Shown here one piece after another: positions 15,495 through 23,448 of a DNA stretch of 64,000 nucleotides. How positions within the stretch are numbered: the first letter of the stretch is position 1; every line of letters starts with the position of its first letter. The notes beneath the pieces were generated by a model, which did no database searches, had not been told where the DNA came from, and saw only the letters and a program-made list of their open reading frames with translations. Both the position numbers and the translations under genes were made by a program. Location of the stretch: positions 1-64,000 of the forward strand of contig WSXV01000004.1 of assembly GCA_009773475.1 (NCBI GenBank), written 5' to 3'. This stretch comes from Desulfobulbaceae bacterium. Lineage in GTDB: Bacteria > Desulfobacterota > Desulfobulbia > Desulfobulbales > Desulfocapsaceae.

Positions 15495-17108
15495 TTAAAA
15501 CGCAGCCATAAACAGCACATTCAAGCCGCCAATCAGAAAGCCAAGGATTGCGCCGAAGAGGTTGATATATTTAAACTGTTCCTCCATAATTCCGAGCAGC
15601 AGTCTTTCCAGGCGCATCAGGTCAAGGGAGTCTACCTTCTCCTTGACGATCTGCCTGAGATTCAGGGAGGTGACCAACCCCGGCACCTCTGCGGCCAACA
15701 TGTCCGAGGCCATTTTTTGAATGGAGCGATAGAGTCCGTCTCGTATCCCGACGGGAAGAAGCGCTGAAAGACGACCGATGGATCGCCCGAGAAGCCCATT
15801 GAGTAGGGTCTGAGCCATGAAATTGATTTTTTTTCTGGTCTCTTCAGATCGCAGAATATCGACCACTTTATTCTTAATCCAGGCTTTACCCCGCTGCATT
15901 CCATCTTCCCCGGTAAAATCCCACAGCACCTCACCAAGGGATAGCCCACCTTCTTCCATATATGTCTCCATATTATCCCGGATCATGGAAGAAAGAGTTG
16001 CGGTGGTTTCCGGTTCACGAAGAATAGCGGCTATTTGAAGACTTACCTGGGAGCAAAAGTGCTCAACCCCTTCTCCCTGGCCTTCTTTGATCATCCGGAC
16101 GATGGGAGTATTAAGAAAGGACTGACTTCTCTCCCGTAAAATGGCTGCCACCCGTTCCTGCACTTCCCCATGCTGGAGCCAGTCGGCGATTGCATCTTCC
16201 TTTTCAATCAAATATTCACGAACCTTCTTCTCAACAGTCTCCATATTGAGAAAGGTTTTGACCATCCCGGCCATGGGGCCCATTGAATTGATAAAATTCT
16301 CAACTCCTGCCCGCACTCCTGTGACGATTTTGTCTCGGATCTCAGGTTCTTTTAAGATAACCGCTAATTTACTGAGCAAGGCCGGGGTCTGTTCGCCAAT
16401 GGTCTGGTGCAGCAACCGTTGCAGCGACTCAGGCAGAATGTCGGCGAGGGATTTCTCCTGACTAAGTGTTGAGTAAACCTTCTGCTGGACAAAGGTCTCA
16501 ATCCACTGTTCCATTGTCGGGCCAGTGAGAATTCTGGTCAGCTTTTTCTCGATAAAGGCATATCCACCCTCTCGCACGTTGCCGGGAAAAATCTCCGACA
16601 CGCGGGTTGCGAGGAGACGCTCCATTTGCTGGTCAACGGTGGTTTCGACAATGGATTCAAAGGCGCTGGAAGCAACAAAGGTATGAAGACCTTCCTGGAT
16701 CTGATAGGTGACGGCCTTTGCTGCCACATCAAAATAGACCTCGTACCCTTTAGGAATCAGGCTTGACAGCGGCCCAAGATCCCGGTTGAGTAGATTGCTG
16801 CCCCTGCTTTCAATCAAACCGTAGAGATGGGCCTGAAAGGACTCATTGGCCAGGGCTTGACCGATTTCTTTGCTGGTCAGCAGATGTTCCCCCACCATCT
16901 CGCCGATATTTGCAGCCAGTTCTTCCCGTTTTCCAGGGATAACCCCCGGGGTAAAGGGGACCCGGATACCCATAACTCGCCAGGCACGAAGGGGGCGAAA
17001 TAGCATTTTAATGGCAACCATATTGGTAAAATAGCCAATAAATGCTCCTACCACTGGTGGACTGGCGTAGTGGAGTGCGGTAAGCAGATCAGCGGTTGCG
17101 ATTGACAT
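15495..17108 (-). CDS. DUF445 family membrane-associated protein
   Basis: A 537-aa protein with the DUF445 signature near its N-terminus: a membrane segment followed by GYFTNMVAIKMLFRP and PFTPGVIPGKREELA. A long amphipathic alpha-helical body follows, and the C-terminus returns to the membrane (FLIGGLNVLFM). Function is not established; homologues include YheB of Bacillus. ATG 17108 is taken as start; it overlaps the end of the phosphatase gene by 20 nt and avoids a 53-residue extension lying entirely within that gene. The two genes form one minus-strand operon. Confidence 0.85.
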   Translation of the reverse strand: MSIATADLLTALHYASPPVVGAFIGYFTNMVAIKMLFRPLRAWRVMGIRVPFTPGVIPGKREELAANIGEMVGEHLLTSKEIGQALANESFQAHLYGLIESRGSNLLNRDLGPLSSLIPKGYEVYFDVAAKAVTYQIQEGLHTFVASSAFESIVETTVDQQMERLLATRVSEIFPGNVREGGYAFIEKKLTRILTGPTMEQWIETFVQQKVYSTLSQEKSLADILPESLQRLLHQTIGEQTPALLSKLAVILKEPEIRDKIVTGVRAGVENFINSMGPMAGMVKTFLNMETVEKKVREYLIEKEDAIADWLQHGEVQERVAAILRERSQSFLNTPIVRMIKEGQGEGVEHFCSQVSLQIAAILREPETTATLSSMIRDNMETYMEEGGLSLGEVLWDFTGEDGMQRGKAWIKNKVVDILRSEETRKKINFMAQTLLNGLLGRSIGRLSALLPVGIRDGLYRSIQKMASDMLAAEVPGLVTSLNLRQIVKEKVDSLDLMRLERLLLGIMEEQFKYINLFGAILGFLIGGLNVLFMAAF

Positions 17109-17751
17109 GGGTAAAAATCTCCGAGGGATGACTGATAATTTTGTTGGCCTTGTTAATTTCAAGTTCCTGACGATCTCGGAATCCCCAGAGGACACCGAGA
17201 GTAAACATTCCTGCCTTGTTTCCTGTCTGCATATCTGTGGCCGTATCCCCAACGTAGACAATCTCATGGGGCTGAAGCTTCATCAGGGCTGCTATTTCCA
17301 ATGCTCCGGCAGGATCGGGTTTTTTAGGAGTTCCCTCACGCTGACCGTAGATAAAGGCAAAGGTGTTTGTTGGAAAATATCGCTGGACACAGAGTTGGGT
17401 GAAGGCATGCGGCTTATTCGAGAGAATTCCCAGTTGCAGACCGACATCCTGCAACTGTTGGAGCATCTCTAAAATCCCGGCATAGGGTTTGCTTTTCACA
17501 TCCCATTTCTTTCCATATACTTGCAGAAAGATGTCCATGCAGGAGGTAATCTCAGCTTGAGAACGATTCTTTTCAGGCAGTATCCGTTCAATCAGGATTG
17601 AAAGCCCTTCACCGACGAAATATCGATAGGCATTGGTCGCATGCCCAGGAAAACCAAAATGGGCCAGGCTCGCATTGGCTGCGTCGGCTAGATCCTCGAG
17701 AGTGTCGAGCAAGGTACCGTCAAGATCAAATATTACACCACGAATATCCAT
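17089..17751 (-). CDS. gph: HAD-superfamily phosphatase, phosphoglycolate phosphatase type
   Basis: The 220-aa product has the HAD motifs: motif I FDLDGTLLDT with nucleophile Asp9 and Asp11, motif II LGILSNKP, the motif III lysine in KKPDPAG, and motif IV VGDTATDMQTG. The helical cap lies between motifs I and II. The arrangement fits phosphoglycolate phosphatase, which recycles 2-phosphoglycolate, but HAD substrates are hard to assign from sequence and pyrophosphatase activity (PpaX) is an alternative. It is the first gene of a pair with the DUF445 gene, which overlaps its end. Confidence 0.85.
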   Translation of the reverse strand: MDIRGVIFDLDGTLLDTLEDLADAANASLAHFGFPGHATNAYRYFVGEGLSILIERILPEKNRSQAEITSCMDIFLQVYGKKWDVKSKPYAGILEMLQQLQDVGLQLGILSNKPHAFTQLCVQRYFPTNTFAFIYGQREGTPKKPDPAGALEIAALMKLQPHEIVYVGDTATDMQTGNKAGMFTLGVLWGFRDRQELEINKANKIISHPSEIFTHVNRNR

Positions 17752-17977
17752 ATGTTACACATTTTTTAGTGATAAGTTCTGGGAAGGAGCCCGTAGACGG
17801 TTGCATGCCAGACAGAAGCTATGATCTGCAAGAGCGGTTGAGATGATTTTTTTCAGGTGAGTTCAATCTGGGGAAAATAAGCACTTTGTTCACTCTTTAA
17901 CACCCTAAGGATTTTATTGCAGGAATGATATCTGACGAATGAGAGGACTTCAGCTTTAATGTCCCCAGATGCAACAA

Positions 17978-18023
17978 CCCAACAGGGCAGGACGTTCCGG
18001 CAAAGCTGTCCTGCCCTGTTGGG
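17978..18023 (-). terminator. strong hairpin after the 34-codon ORF
   Basis: Arms 17978-17993 and 18008-18023 are a perfect 16-bp GC-rich stem with a 14-nt loop. On the minus strand it is followed only by a mixed TTGTTG stretch, so it may be a terminator or an RNA-stabilising 3' end. It lies 30 nt after the stop of the small ORF. The rest of 17752-18053 has no recognisable gene. Confidence 0.65.
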
Positions 18024-18053
18024 CTAAGATTAACGGTTAAAAGTACCAGGAAA

Positions 18054-18158
18054 TCACATCATATGGCGACGCAATAAGTACATAATGCGCTGAAAGGTGT
18101 CCCAATCTTTAATCGCCAACATCATCATTTTAGTTAAAGCCCGTTCTTGCAGAATCAT
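18054..18158 (-). CDS. 34-aa ORF downstream of the cobalamin riboswitch
   Basis: An ATG-to-TGA frame of 34 codons with a near-perfect ribosome-binding site (GGGAGG, 6 nt before the ATG). The predicted peptide is Met-rich and amphipathic with a basic C-terminus (DWDTFQRIMYLLRRHMM). I do not recognise a family, and an in-frame stop prevents N-terminal extension beyond about ten codons. It is the only ORF between the riboswitch aptamer about 200 nt upstream and the GC-rich hairpin 30 nt downstream. It could be a leader peptide, a small regulator, or the surviving part of a lost B12-controlled gene. The ribosome-binding site argues that it is translated. Confidence 0.55.
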   Translation of the reverse strand: MILQERALTKMMMLAIKDWDTFQRIMYLLRRHMM

Positions 18159-18204
18159 GCTAAACCTCCCTGTCCTTGAAAAAGGTTAAGGTTGAGGCAA
18201 AAGG

Positions 18205-18268
18205 CCCCGAACCGAAGAGTTGATGGCTTCGCAAGCAGCACGAAATCATCAAGTTTACCGATCCGGGG
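18205..18268 (-). promoter_or_regulatory. long hairpin between the riboswitch aptamer and the small ORF
   Basis: On the minus strand CCCCGGATCGG (18268-18258) pairs with the segment at 18217-18205 over 11 positions, allowing G-U pairs. Inside, TTGATG pairs with CATCAA and TTCG with CGAA. The total is about 21 paired positions in one arm. It is a plausible expression-platform element or a separate structured RNA. Confidence 0.5.
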
Positions 18269-18361
18269 ATGTCCCTTTGTATCCGCAAGACCACAGCTGC
18301 TCCCGATAATCCACGACGGAGGCGATTTCACAGGGTTCAGCAGAACCGTGTGAACCTTCCA

Positions 18362-18532
18362 GGCAGGTCTTCTGACTTCCGGATCATTCTCTTCGTACGT
18401 CTTCCTATCTTATTCTGCATCAAACAGAAATATGACAGTGACTTTTTGCGCGATTCGTCCCCGGTCACAGCGGCGGGCCCATCTTCGATTTCCACGAAGT
18501 TCCCTTGTTCAGTCCTTTGCAGGACACCTGAA
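18362..18532 (-). promoter_or_regulatory. cobalamin (AdoCbl) riboswitch
   Basis: Read on the minus strand the conserved aptamer blocks appear in order: AGGTG near 18530, GGGAA near 18503, GTGGAAATC, the core CCGCCGCTGTGACCGGGGA followed by CGAA, GTCACTG, GGAAGACG, and finally CCGGAAGTCAGAAGACCTGCC (split here as CCGGAAGTC and AGAAGACCTGCC). The terminal GACCTGCC box and the GCTGTGACCGGGGACG core are diagnostic. A 12-nt-arm hairpin (about 18321-18352) follows directly and may be P13 or the expression platform. Such switches normally shut off B12 synthesis or uptake genes when the coenzyme is abundant. Here no B12 or cobalt gene lies downstream, only a 34-codon ORF. Confidence 0.92.
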
Positions 18533-18657
18533 ATTGAACTTTTATCTCTAATGAATAAATGATGGGCTGTCAACCAACAAAAGCCACAGGGTACTCTATT
18601 TTGTGTGAAACATTTTCGTTAAATACTCGGTGGAGTATATCGAGAAGTTAGCTCAAC

Positions 18658-18702
18658 AAAAAAAGGGTTCATCTAGGTAAATACCCGATGAACCCTTTTT
18701 AT
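18658..18702 (-). terminator. terminator of the Spy/ZraP-like gene
   Basis: On the minus strand an A-rich stem (AAAGGGTTCATC with GATGAACCCTTT) is followed by a run of seven T residues. It lies about 95 nt after the stop of the 18794-19297 gene and separates it from the riboswitch. Confidence 0.85.
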
Positions 18703-18793
18703 TACCAACAGCTACAAGGTAATGAATCTGACTGTTTTACAATTTCTCTAAATTTATTCTTGAATGTGAATTTGTCAGCAAAGAATGGCTTCT

Positions 18794-19297
18794 TTATTGA
18801 GCACCAGCACCAGAAGGAACTGACGAGCCAGGACCAGGGCGGCCAGGCCTATCCTGCATTGCCCTGATGCCGCTGCCGTCACGAGGTCCCATTCCTTGGC
18901 CCGGTCCGTCAAAATTACCGCAATTTAACAATCCTGAGACACCTGCCGCGTCAGCTTTAGTTTCCATCGTCAATCTCAGGTCAAATATTTCGCCAGCTAA
19001 CTTGGCAGCTTTTGAAGGATCAGGATTGTCAGAACGCAACACTGCAAGCTCTTCCGCATGTTTCATTACCATTTGTTTGCGGAGATCTTTAGTTTCATTG
19101 AAATACTTGTCAACCTTTTCTTTAGACGTAGCGTCTAGTTGAGTATAACAAGGCTGTCCTTTAGGGCAACCTTGTCCCATTCCGTAACCTCCCCCCATCC
19201 CGCAACCTCCTCCCATTCCCCTATTGGCAGACGCCTGTTGGAATCCAAAAAATCCTAAACCAGCAACTAAGGCTGTAATAACGAATACTTTTTTCAT
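18794..19297 (-). CDS. Spy/CpxP/ZraP-like periplasmic protein
   Basis: A 167-aa secreted protein. Residues 1-24 are a signal peptide (MKKVFVITALVAG, cleavage after ASA). A Gly-Met-Cys-rich stretch follows (GMGGGCGMGGGYGMGQGC), then a helical region (about 55-125) like the Spy/ZraP chaperone and metal-sensor fold, and a Pro-Gly-rich tail. ZraP binds zinc in the periplasm and chaperones proteins under metal stress; the Cys and Met residues here could bind metal. ATG 19297 has an AAGGAG site; the frame open to 19342 has none. No two-component system lies next to it. A possible FNR-type site is at 19464-19477. Confidence 0.75.
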   Translation of the reverse strand: MKKVFVITALVAGLGFFGFQQASANRGMGGGCGMGGGYGMGQGCPKGQPCYTQLDATSKEKVDKYFNETKDLRKQMVMKHAEELAVLRSDNPDPSKAAKLAGEIFDLRLTMETKADAAGVSGLLNCGNFDGPGQGMGPRDGSGIRAMQDRPGRPGPGSSVPSGAGAQ

Positions 19298-19463
19298 TTT
19301 GCTTCTCCTTGGGGAAAAATTTAATACAATAGCGCTCATCATTGATATTGACCATCAACATCGTTTGACATTTATGAAGCAAACACCATGCCAAAACATC
19401 TAGCTTTATCTTAAGATAATAATATGAAAGGGGAAATGTTGTTGTAATATTTTTTTACAACTT

Positions 19464-19477
19464 TTGAGACAGATCAA
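19464..19477. promoter_or_regulatory. FNR/CRP-family-like binding site
   Basis: TTGAG, 4 nt, ATCAA differs from the FNR consensus (TTGAT-N4-ATCAA) at one position. It lies about 170 nt upstream of the Spy/ZraP-like start. A match this short can occur by chance. Confidence 0.3.
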
Positions 19478-19674
19478 ATAAGCATTTTTTACCCACTTTC
19501 CTCTGTCTAAGGAACAAGTATATGTATAAAAAATCCCATCATATGGGCTAAATCTTGACCTCAACGTCTGGCAGTACTGCAATCAGCACACGGGCCAAAC
19601 CTGATACGCATAGTGATGGGAATTTTTTGAAGCAATTTTGAGAAAAATACTTGATAACTTTGGGAGTAGATTGA

Positions 19675-19709
19675 ACAAAAAAAGCGCCTGCTCGAAAGAG
19701 CAGGCGCTT
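19675..19709 (-). terminator. rho-independent terminator downstream of the DUF4177 gene
   Basis: A perfect 12-bp GC-rich stem (19682-19693 with 19698-19709) around a GAAA loop, followed on the minus strand by seven T residues. The nearest upstream minus-strand gene is the DUF4177 gene 260 nt away, so it may end that transcript or an unannotated small RNA. Confidence 0.88.
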
Positions 19710-19967
19710 AAGGGGGAGGGAGGGGAAAATGAAGTATTTCACTTTGCATTCTATACTACAACAACTGTGCCAAGAAAGAACTAAATGTATAACTACATGA
19801 ATTTGATCACATGTTAAAAGTGTGGTAGGTCATTTACCTCCAACAAGCTGCTACATTATTATCCACGAGGCCGTCTGCGTGTATATTTTTTATCCAGATT
19901 CTTCACCGCCATGTAAGCAACAAATCAGTTTTTAAAAAAGTTGGAATGATCTGTTGATGAACCCACA

Positions 19968-20339
19968 TCATTCTATGCGGATGGAACCTACTCCTTCTTC
20001 CTCTTCTTCGATCCCTTTAGAAGTAGTGGCTTTTCTGGACACTGGTGTCTTTTCTGCCACGAGATCAGGAGCGGGCCGTTCACGGCTGTTAAGGGAAAAC
20101 CGGTGTGGTGAGACTGTCTCTTTCAGGGCTGACTCATGGACTATCTCAGGCTTTGCGTCCAAGGGTTGCTTGAAAACAGCCATCAATCCGTCCTGCAGGC
20201 CGAATAATGTCACCAGTTCCCAACCCGCCGAGCCAAATTCATTTAAGGACTGCTCAACTTCTGCTTCATCCAGAAAAGAGCTACCCAGCAGCCCTTCTTT
20301 TTTCAATCCATATTGTATGGTTTTATATCCCCAACGCAT
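19968..20339 (-). CDS. DUF4177-like protein
   Basis: The 123-aa product has a DUF4177-like N-terminal domain (residues about 1-60): MRWGYKTIQYGLKKEG, then LNEFGSAGWELVTLF, the Gly-Trp-Glu-Leu-Val motif being typical. The remaining half is low-complexity and charged, with an acidic run near the end (IEEEEEGVG), likely disordered. Function is unknown. ATG 20339 follows an AAAGGGAT site and matches the usual family start; an ATG four codons upstream (20351) is also possible. Confidence 0.7.
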   Translation of the reverse strand: MRWGYKTIQYGLKKEGLLGSSFLDEAEVEQSLNEFGSAGWELVTLFGLQDGLMAVFKQPLDAKPEIVHESALKETVSPHRFSLNSRERPAPDLVAEKTPVSRKATTSKGIEEEEEGVGSIRIE

Positions 20340-20415
20340 AATCCCTTTCATGCCTCTAATATTTAAGTTTTATAATTGCTAAACAATGGTTGACAGCACA
20401 AATTTGTATCAGGAG

Positions 20416-20628
20416 TTAAACCGTTCTTTTAGGCGTACGATTCTCAATTTTCTGATCAATATTACTTTTCTTTACATATAGTTGACATTCCATTCCAGAC
20501 GAAGCATAGACCACCCTGGCCGGGTTTTGAGCAGACTTGAAATGCATGGCCCGGCAGCCATAAGGTGTCTCTGGTTCATGTGTAACGTAATAGTGGATAC
20601 AAAATTGACAAACAGGGTGCTGAGACAT
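20416..20628 (-). CDS. small conserved Cys-rich protein, possible zinc-binding
   Basis: A 70-aa protein with CQFCIHYYVTHEPETPYGC (residues 8-26; Cys8, Cys11, His13, Cys26) and a later Cys in GMECQLY. Small proteins with a C-x2-C-x-HYY-V-T pattern followed by a PYGCRAM-like block recur in many proteobacteria; some carry a doubtful uracil-DNA glycosylase label that the sequence does not support. The cysteines and histidine could hold one metal ion. It lies between the MFS transporter and DUF4177 genes on the same strand. Confidence 0.65.
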   Translation of the reverse strand: MSQHPVCQFCIHYYVTHEPETPYGCRAMHFKSAQNPARVVYASSGMECQLYVKKSNIDQKIENRTPKRTV

Positions 20629-20711
20629 TTGTAAAAATACCCTTTGAATCTGGTGAAGAATGATAAACGGTGAATCGTTCTATGGGGAGAAAACATTACG
20701 CGAAATCACCG

Positions 20712-21920
20712 TTAGCCTTTATTTGTTACAGCCTCATTGTTTGATAATATAGCATTTTTTTCAAAAGAGACAAAGAAAGAGAGGGCCGCCCCACTCATAA
20801 TGGCCGTTCCGGTAACTAAAAATCCAACCCCAATGGAGGCAAAATCGCCAATACTTCCAATCAATGCCGGCAATAAGCCACCCCCTCCTAAAAAAGCCAC
20901 CGGGATACAGAGGGAGACCGCAAGTCCCTTTTTACCTTCGGGACCCATTGCTGACAAGACGGCAAATCCAGAGGGGAAAAAGCAGACAGCAACCATGGGC
21001 TGTAAGACCACAAAGGTCATGACCCACGGTAAAGCTCTGCTCAATCCCAGAGATACTGTGAAAATCCCTGCAAGCATCAGCGCACACCCCATGATGGCTT
21101 TATTTCCAATCCTGTCTCCAAGCCAGCCTGCGGCTAGAGGCATCATGAGAGCGGCAATCCTTGAATAGGCAAGCACGCGGCTGGCTTGTTCTGTGGATAG
21201 GCCTTGATCAGAGACCAGATAGAGAGGGAGCATGGCATAAATTCCAAGACTCGAACAGATGGCCAAGGAAAAAAACAGGGTCATCAACCAAAACTTTGTT
21301 TGTGACAAGACTGCATATACATCTGAAAAATTGGGTGCGTCAGTGAGCTCATTGCTTTTGTCTGCCATGGGAGCATATAAAACTCCGGCACTTATCATAA
21401 AAAGTCCAAACCACATTAACCCCTGCTGCCAGGTGCAATACCTCAATAATATATCAGCAAGAACAGGGGCTGCGATAAATCCAAAATTCGGTGCCAGCTC
21501 ATGGACAGCCATCCCTCGTGCTAGATAGGACGGTGGAACCAGTCGGCCTATGGAGTAAAGGCCGGAAGGTAGATAAAGACCTGCTGCCAGCCCCAGACAA
21601 AAAAGACCCAGGCGCATGGACCACAGGGAAGAGCACAAGCTCAAAATCAACAACACCGTGCCAGTGGCCACGGTGGAGAGAACAATGGTCTTTTTGTGAT
21701 TGATTCGGGAAGAGATACATCCAGAGCTAAGAATGGAGATGAAATAGCCGACAGAGATCAGCAGAAAAAGAGACCCCGAAGCTGCATGGTCGAGATCAAA
21801 TTCCCTTTCGAGAATTGGCAGAAGTGGTGAAAAAATGACACGAGCTGTGAAGTTTAAAAAAAACAGGCCTGTCAAAAGCAACAAGCCGCCATATATCCTA
21901 CTGGCAGATCTATCTTTCAT
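20712..21920 (-). CDS. major facilitator superfamily transporter
   Basis: A 402-aa inner-membrane protein with about 12 membrane segments. The MFS loop 2-3 motif is degenerate but visible (SGCISSRINHKKTIVLS near residue 70), and the matching loop 8-9 motif is AAGWLGDRIGNKAIMG. MFS proteins move small solutes using ion gradients. The substrate cannot be assigned: no biosynthetic or resistance gene is adjacent. It ends about 80 nt before the small Cys-rich gene, which may be in the same operon. Confidence 0.85.
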   Translation of the reverse strand: MKDRSASRIYGGLLLLTGLFFLNFTARVIFSPLLPILEREFDLDHAASGSLFLLISVGYFISILSSGCISSRINHKKTIVLSTVATGTVLLILSLCSSLWSMRLGLFCLGLAAGLYLPSGLYSIGRLVPPSYLARGMAVHELAPNFGFIAAPVLADILLRYCTWQQGLMWFGLFMISAGVLYAPMADKSNELTDAPNFSDVYAVLSQTKFWLMTLFFSLAICSSLGIYAMLPLYLVSDQGLSTEQASRVLAYSRIAALMMPLAAGWLGDRIGNKAIMGCALMLAGIFTVSLGLSRALPWVMTFVVLQPMVAVCFFPSGFAVLSAMGPEGKKGLAVSLCIPVAFLGGGGLLPALIGSIGDFASIGVGFLVTGTAIMSGAALSFFVSFEKNAILSNNEAVTNKG

Positions 21921-22116
21921 GCTTTGATTTTAATAAAAAAAATTCATTTGGAAGAGATCAGGAAGGTCAAAAGAGACGAAATTGGATATGTGTCATGGAC
22001 AATATTAAAATAAATAAAATCAACATATTAAGTTGCTTGGTAAATAAAAATCTGCCTCAGCTTGAGGGTAGCAGCTAATGAAATGCGAAGTATACAAATT
22101 CAGGTAAGGTCGTTTT

Positions 22117-22626
22117 TCAGGGAGAGCTTTTTTTAGGGTAATCAAAAAAGATTAAATGAGCAGTGTTGTATTTTATTTGTTGCCAGGAAGAACATTGAAA
22201 CTCCAACGCAACAATTCCGCATGTAGGAATCTGAATGATTTCAGGGGCGTGGTGATGATCGATGAGGAGGTCTGCAAAATCAGTAATGACGGGATTGTGT
22301 CCAATGACCAACAAGGCTTTAATTTTATCAGAACAGGTAGTAACCTCTGAGAAAAGGTCTTCGATGGAGCTGGTATACAGTCGCTCATGTTGCTCAATTA
22401 ATTTCCTGGAGACTTTAAGGGGTGGCGCCAGGAGCTCCGCCGTCTGCACCGCTCGCAGTGCCGTACTGCTCCAGATAGCATCAATTTTAATTTTTCTGCC
22501 AGCAAGTCTTTGCCCCATGGCCGGAGCGTCTCGCTGGCCCCGTTTATTCAATGGGCGTTCATGGTCAGCCAGAGAGGAATCCGTCCAACTGGATTTAGCA
22601 TGCCGGACTAGATAGAGTGTTCTCAT
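22117..22626 (-). CDS. sixA: SixA-type phosphohistidine phosphatase
   Basis: A 169-aa histidine phosphatase. The catalytic RHG-type motif is LVRHAKSS, with His9 as nucleophile, and the second histidine is in VIGHNPVI. SixA removes phosphate from phosphohistidine, for example on HPt or PTS proteins. ATG 22626 overlaps the parA stop (ATGA), so the two are translationally coupled; the longer frame to 22659 would lie inside parA. SixA genes often sit beside CHAD-domain genes, as here, hinting at a shared phosphate or polyphosphate role. A stand-alone HPt gene is 8 kb away and could be a partner. Confidence 0.88.
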   Translation of the reverse strand: MRTLYLVRHAKSSWTDSSLADHERPLNKRGQRDAPAMGQRLAGRKIKIDAIWSSTALRAVQTAELLAPPLKVSRKLIEQHERLYTSSIEDLFSEVTTCSDKIKALLVIGHNPVITDFADLLIDHHHAPEIIQIPTCGIVALEFQCSSWQQIKYNTAHLIFFDYPKKSSP

Positions 22627-23363
22627 GACAAAACTCCTCGTCGCCAGACTTCCTGCCATAACTGTTTATAGGCAGTAGCAGCAGAAGAGGCGGACGCTGA
22701 TACCGCCACTGGTTGCCGATAGATACCCATTTTTTCGACATCTGCAAGATAGGCAATCTCACTCTCCAAAAAGAGTTTTTTCTTGCCAAATTTTGCAATA
22801 ATATCAGTGTGCATTTTTTTCCGTTTATCGACCATGGAGAAAAAAGCCGCCAGTTTTTTTCGATTCACCTCCAGCTTGTCAGCCAGTTTTATCAATTGAG
22901 CGAAAGAGAGAATGGAAAGGGTTGTGGGGATAACCGGAGTCACAACCAGATCTGCGGCCATGATAATGTTTTCAGAAAGCAAGGTAATATTGGGCGGACA
23001 ATCAAGAATCAAGACATCATACTCATCCTTGAGGCCGGCAAAGATTCTCTTCAGCTCTTTTGCCGATCCGCCGCGATCATCTAAAGCTATATCGAGATTA
23101 CGAAATGAAAAGTGGGCCGGCAGCAGGTCAAGATTTTCAAAATCCGTGCCTCTGATAAATGGCTCCAAGTCTCCTTTAAGAAACTGCTTCCGATTAAAAC
23201 TCTCTTTAGCGCGAATCCGGTAATAATATCCTGCGGCTCCCTGGGGATCCATATCACAGAGCAGAGTTTTTTTCCCGCTATGAGCACTGTCGTAGGAAAG
23301 ATTTACTGCCGTTGCAGTCTTCCCCACACCACCCTTGCTTGAGTAGATAGCGATAATTTTCAT
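22623..23363 (-). CDS. ParA-family ATPase
   Basis: A 246-aa deviant-Walker ATPase. The Walker A box is KGGVGKTA (residues 10-17) with the signature lysine, Walker A' is CDMDPQGAA (near 37-45) and Walker B is VLILDCPP (near 120). Such proteins position plasmids, chromosomes, or protein cargo such as chemoreceptors. There is no parB partner and no centromere-like repeat, so this is an orphan ParA. It is coupled to sixA and follows the CHAD gene by 85 nt; the CHAD product or a polyphosphate granule could be its cargo (inference). Confidence 0.88.
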   Translation of the reverse strand: MKIIAIYSSKGGVGKTATAVNLSYDSAHSGKKTLLCDMDPQGAAGYYYRIRAKESFNRKQFLKGDLEPFIRGTDFENLDLLPAHFSFRNLDIALDDRGGSAKELKRIFAGLKDEYDVLILDCPPNITLLSENIIMAADLVVTPVIPTTLSILSFAQLIKLADKLEVNRKKLAAFFSMVDKRKKMHTDIIAKFGKKKLFLESEIAYLADVEKMGIYRQPVAVSASASSAATAYKQLWQEVWRRGVLS

Positions 23364-23448
23364 TGGATGTCGGAAATGAAAAAGCTGAATTTTTCAGGTT
23401 TTGTACAGCCTGTCGGGCAAATAATCTGAATCAAGGGGGCTAAAAAAA

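Larger units (their letters stand above)
19298..19967. other. intergenic upstream of the Spy/ZraP-like gene
   Basis: A 670-nt AT-rich gap. It holds a strong minus-strand terminator (19675-19709), an FNR-like palindrome (19464-19477) and no credible gene. A 64-codon frame across the terminator (19548-19742) is judged spurious. Confidence 0.5.

Noticed and set aside
19548-19742. 64-codon minus-strand frame
   Set aside because: It runs through a strong terminator hairpin and has no ribosome-binding site.
22623-23363. ParA as part of a chromosome or plasmid partition locus
   Set aside because: There is no parB gene and no set of centromere-like repeats nearby, so the usual partition role is not supported.
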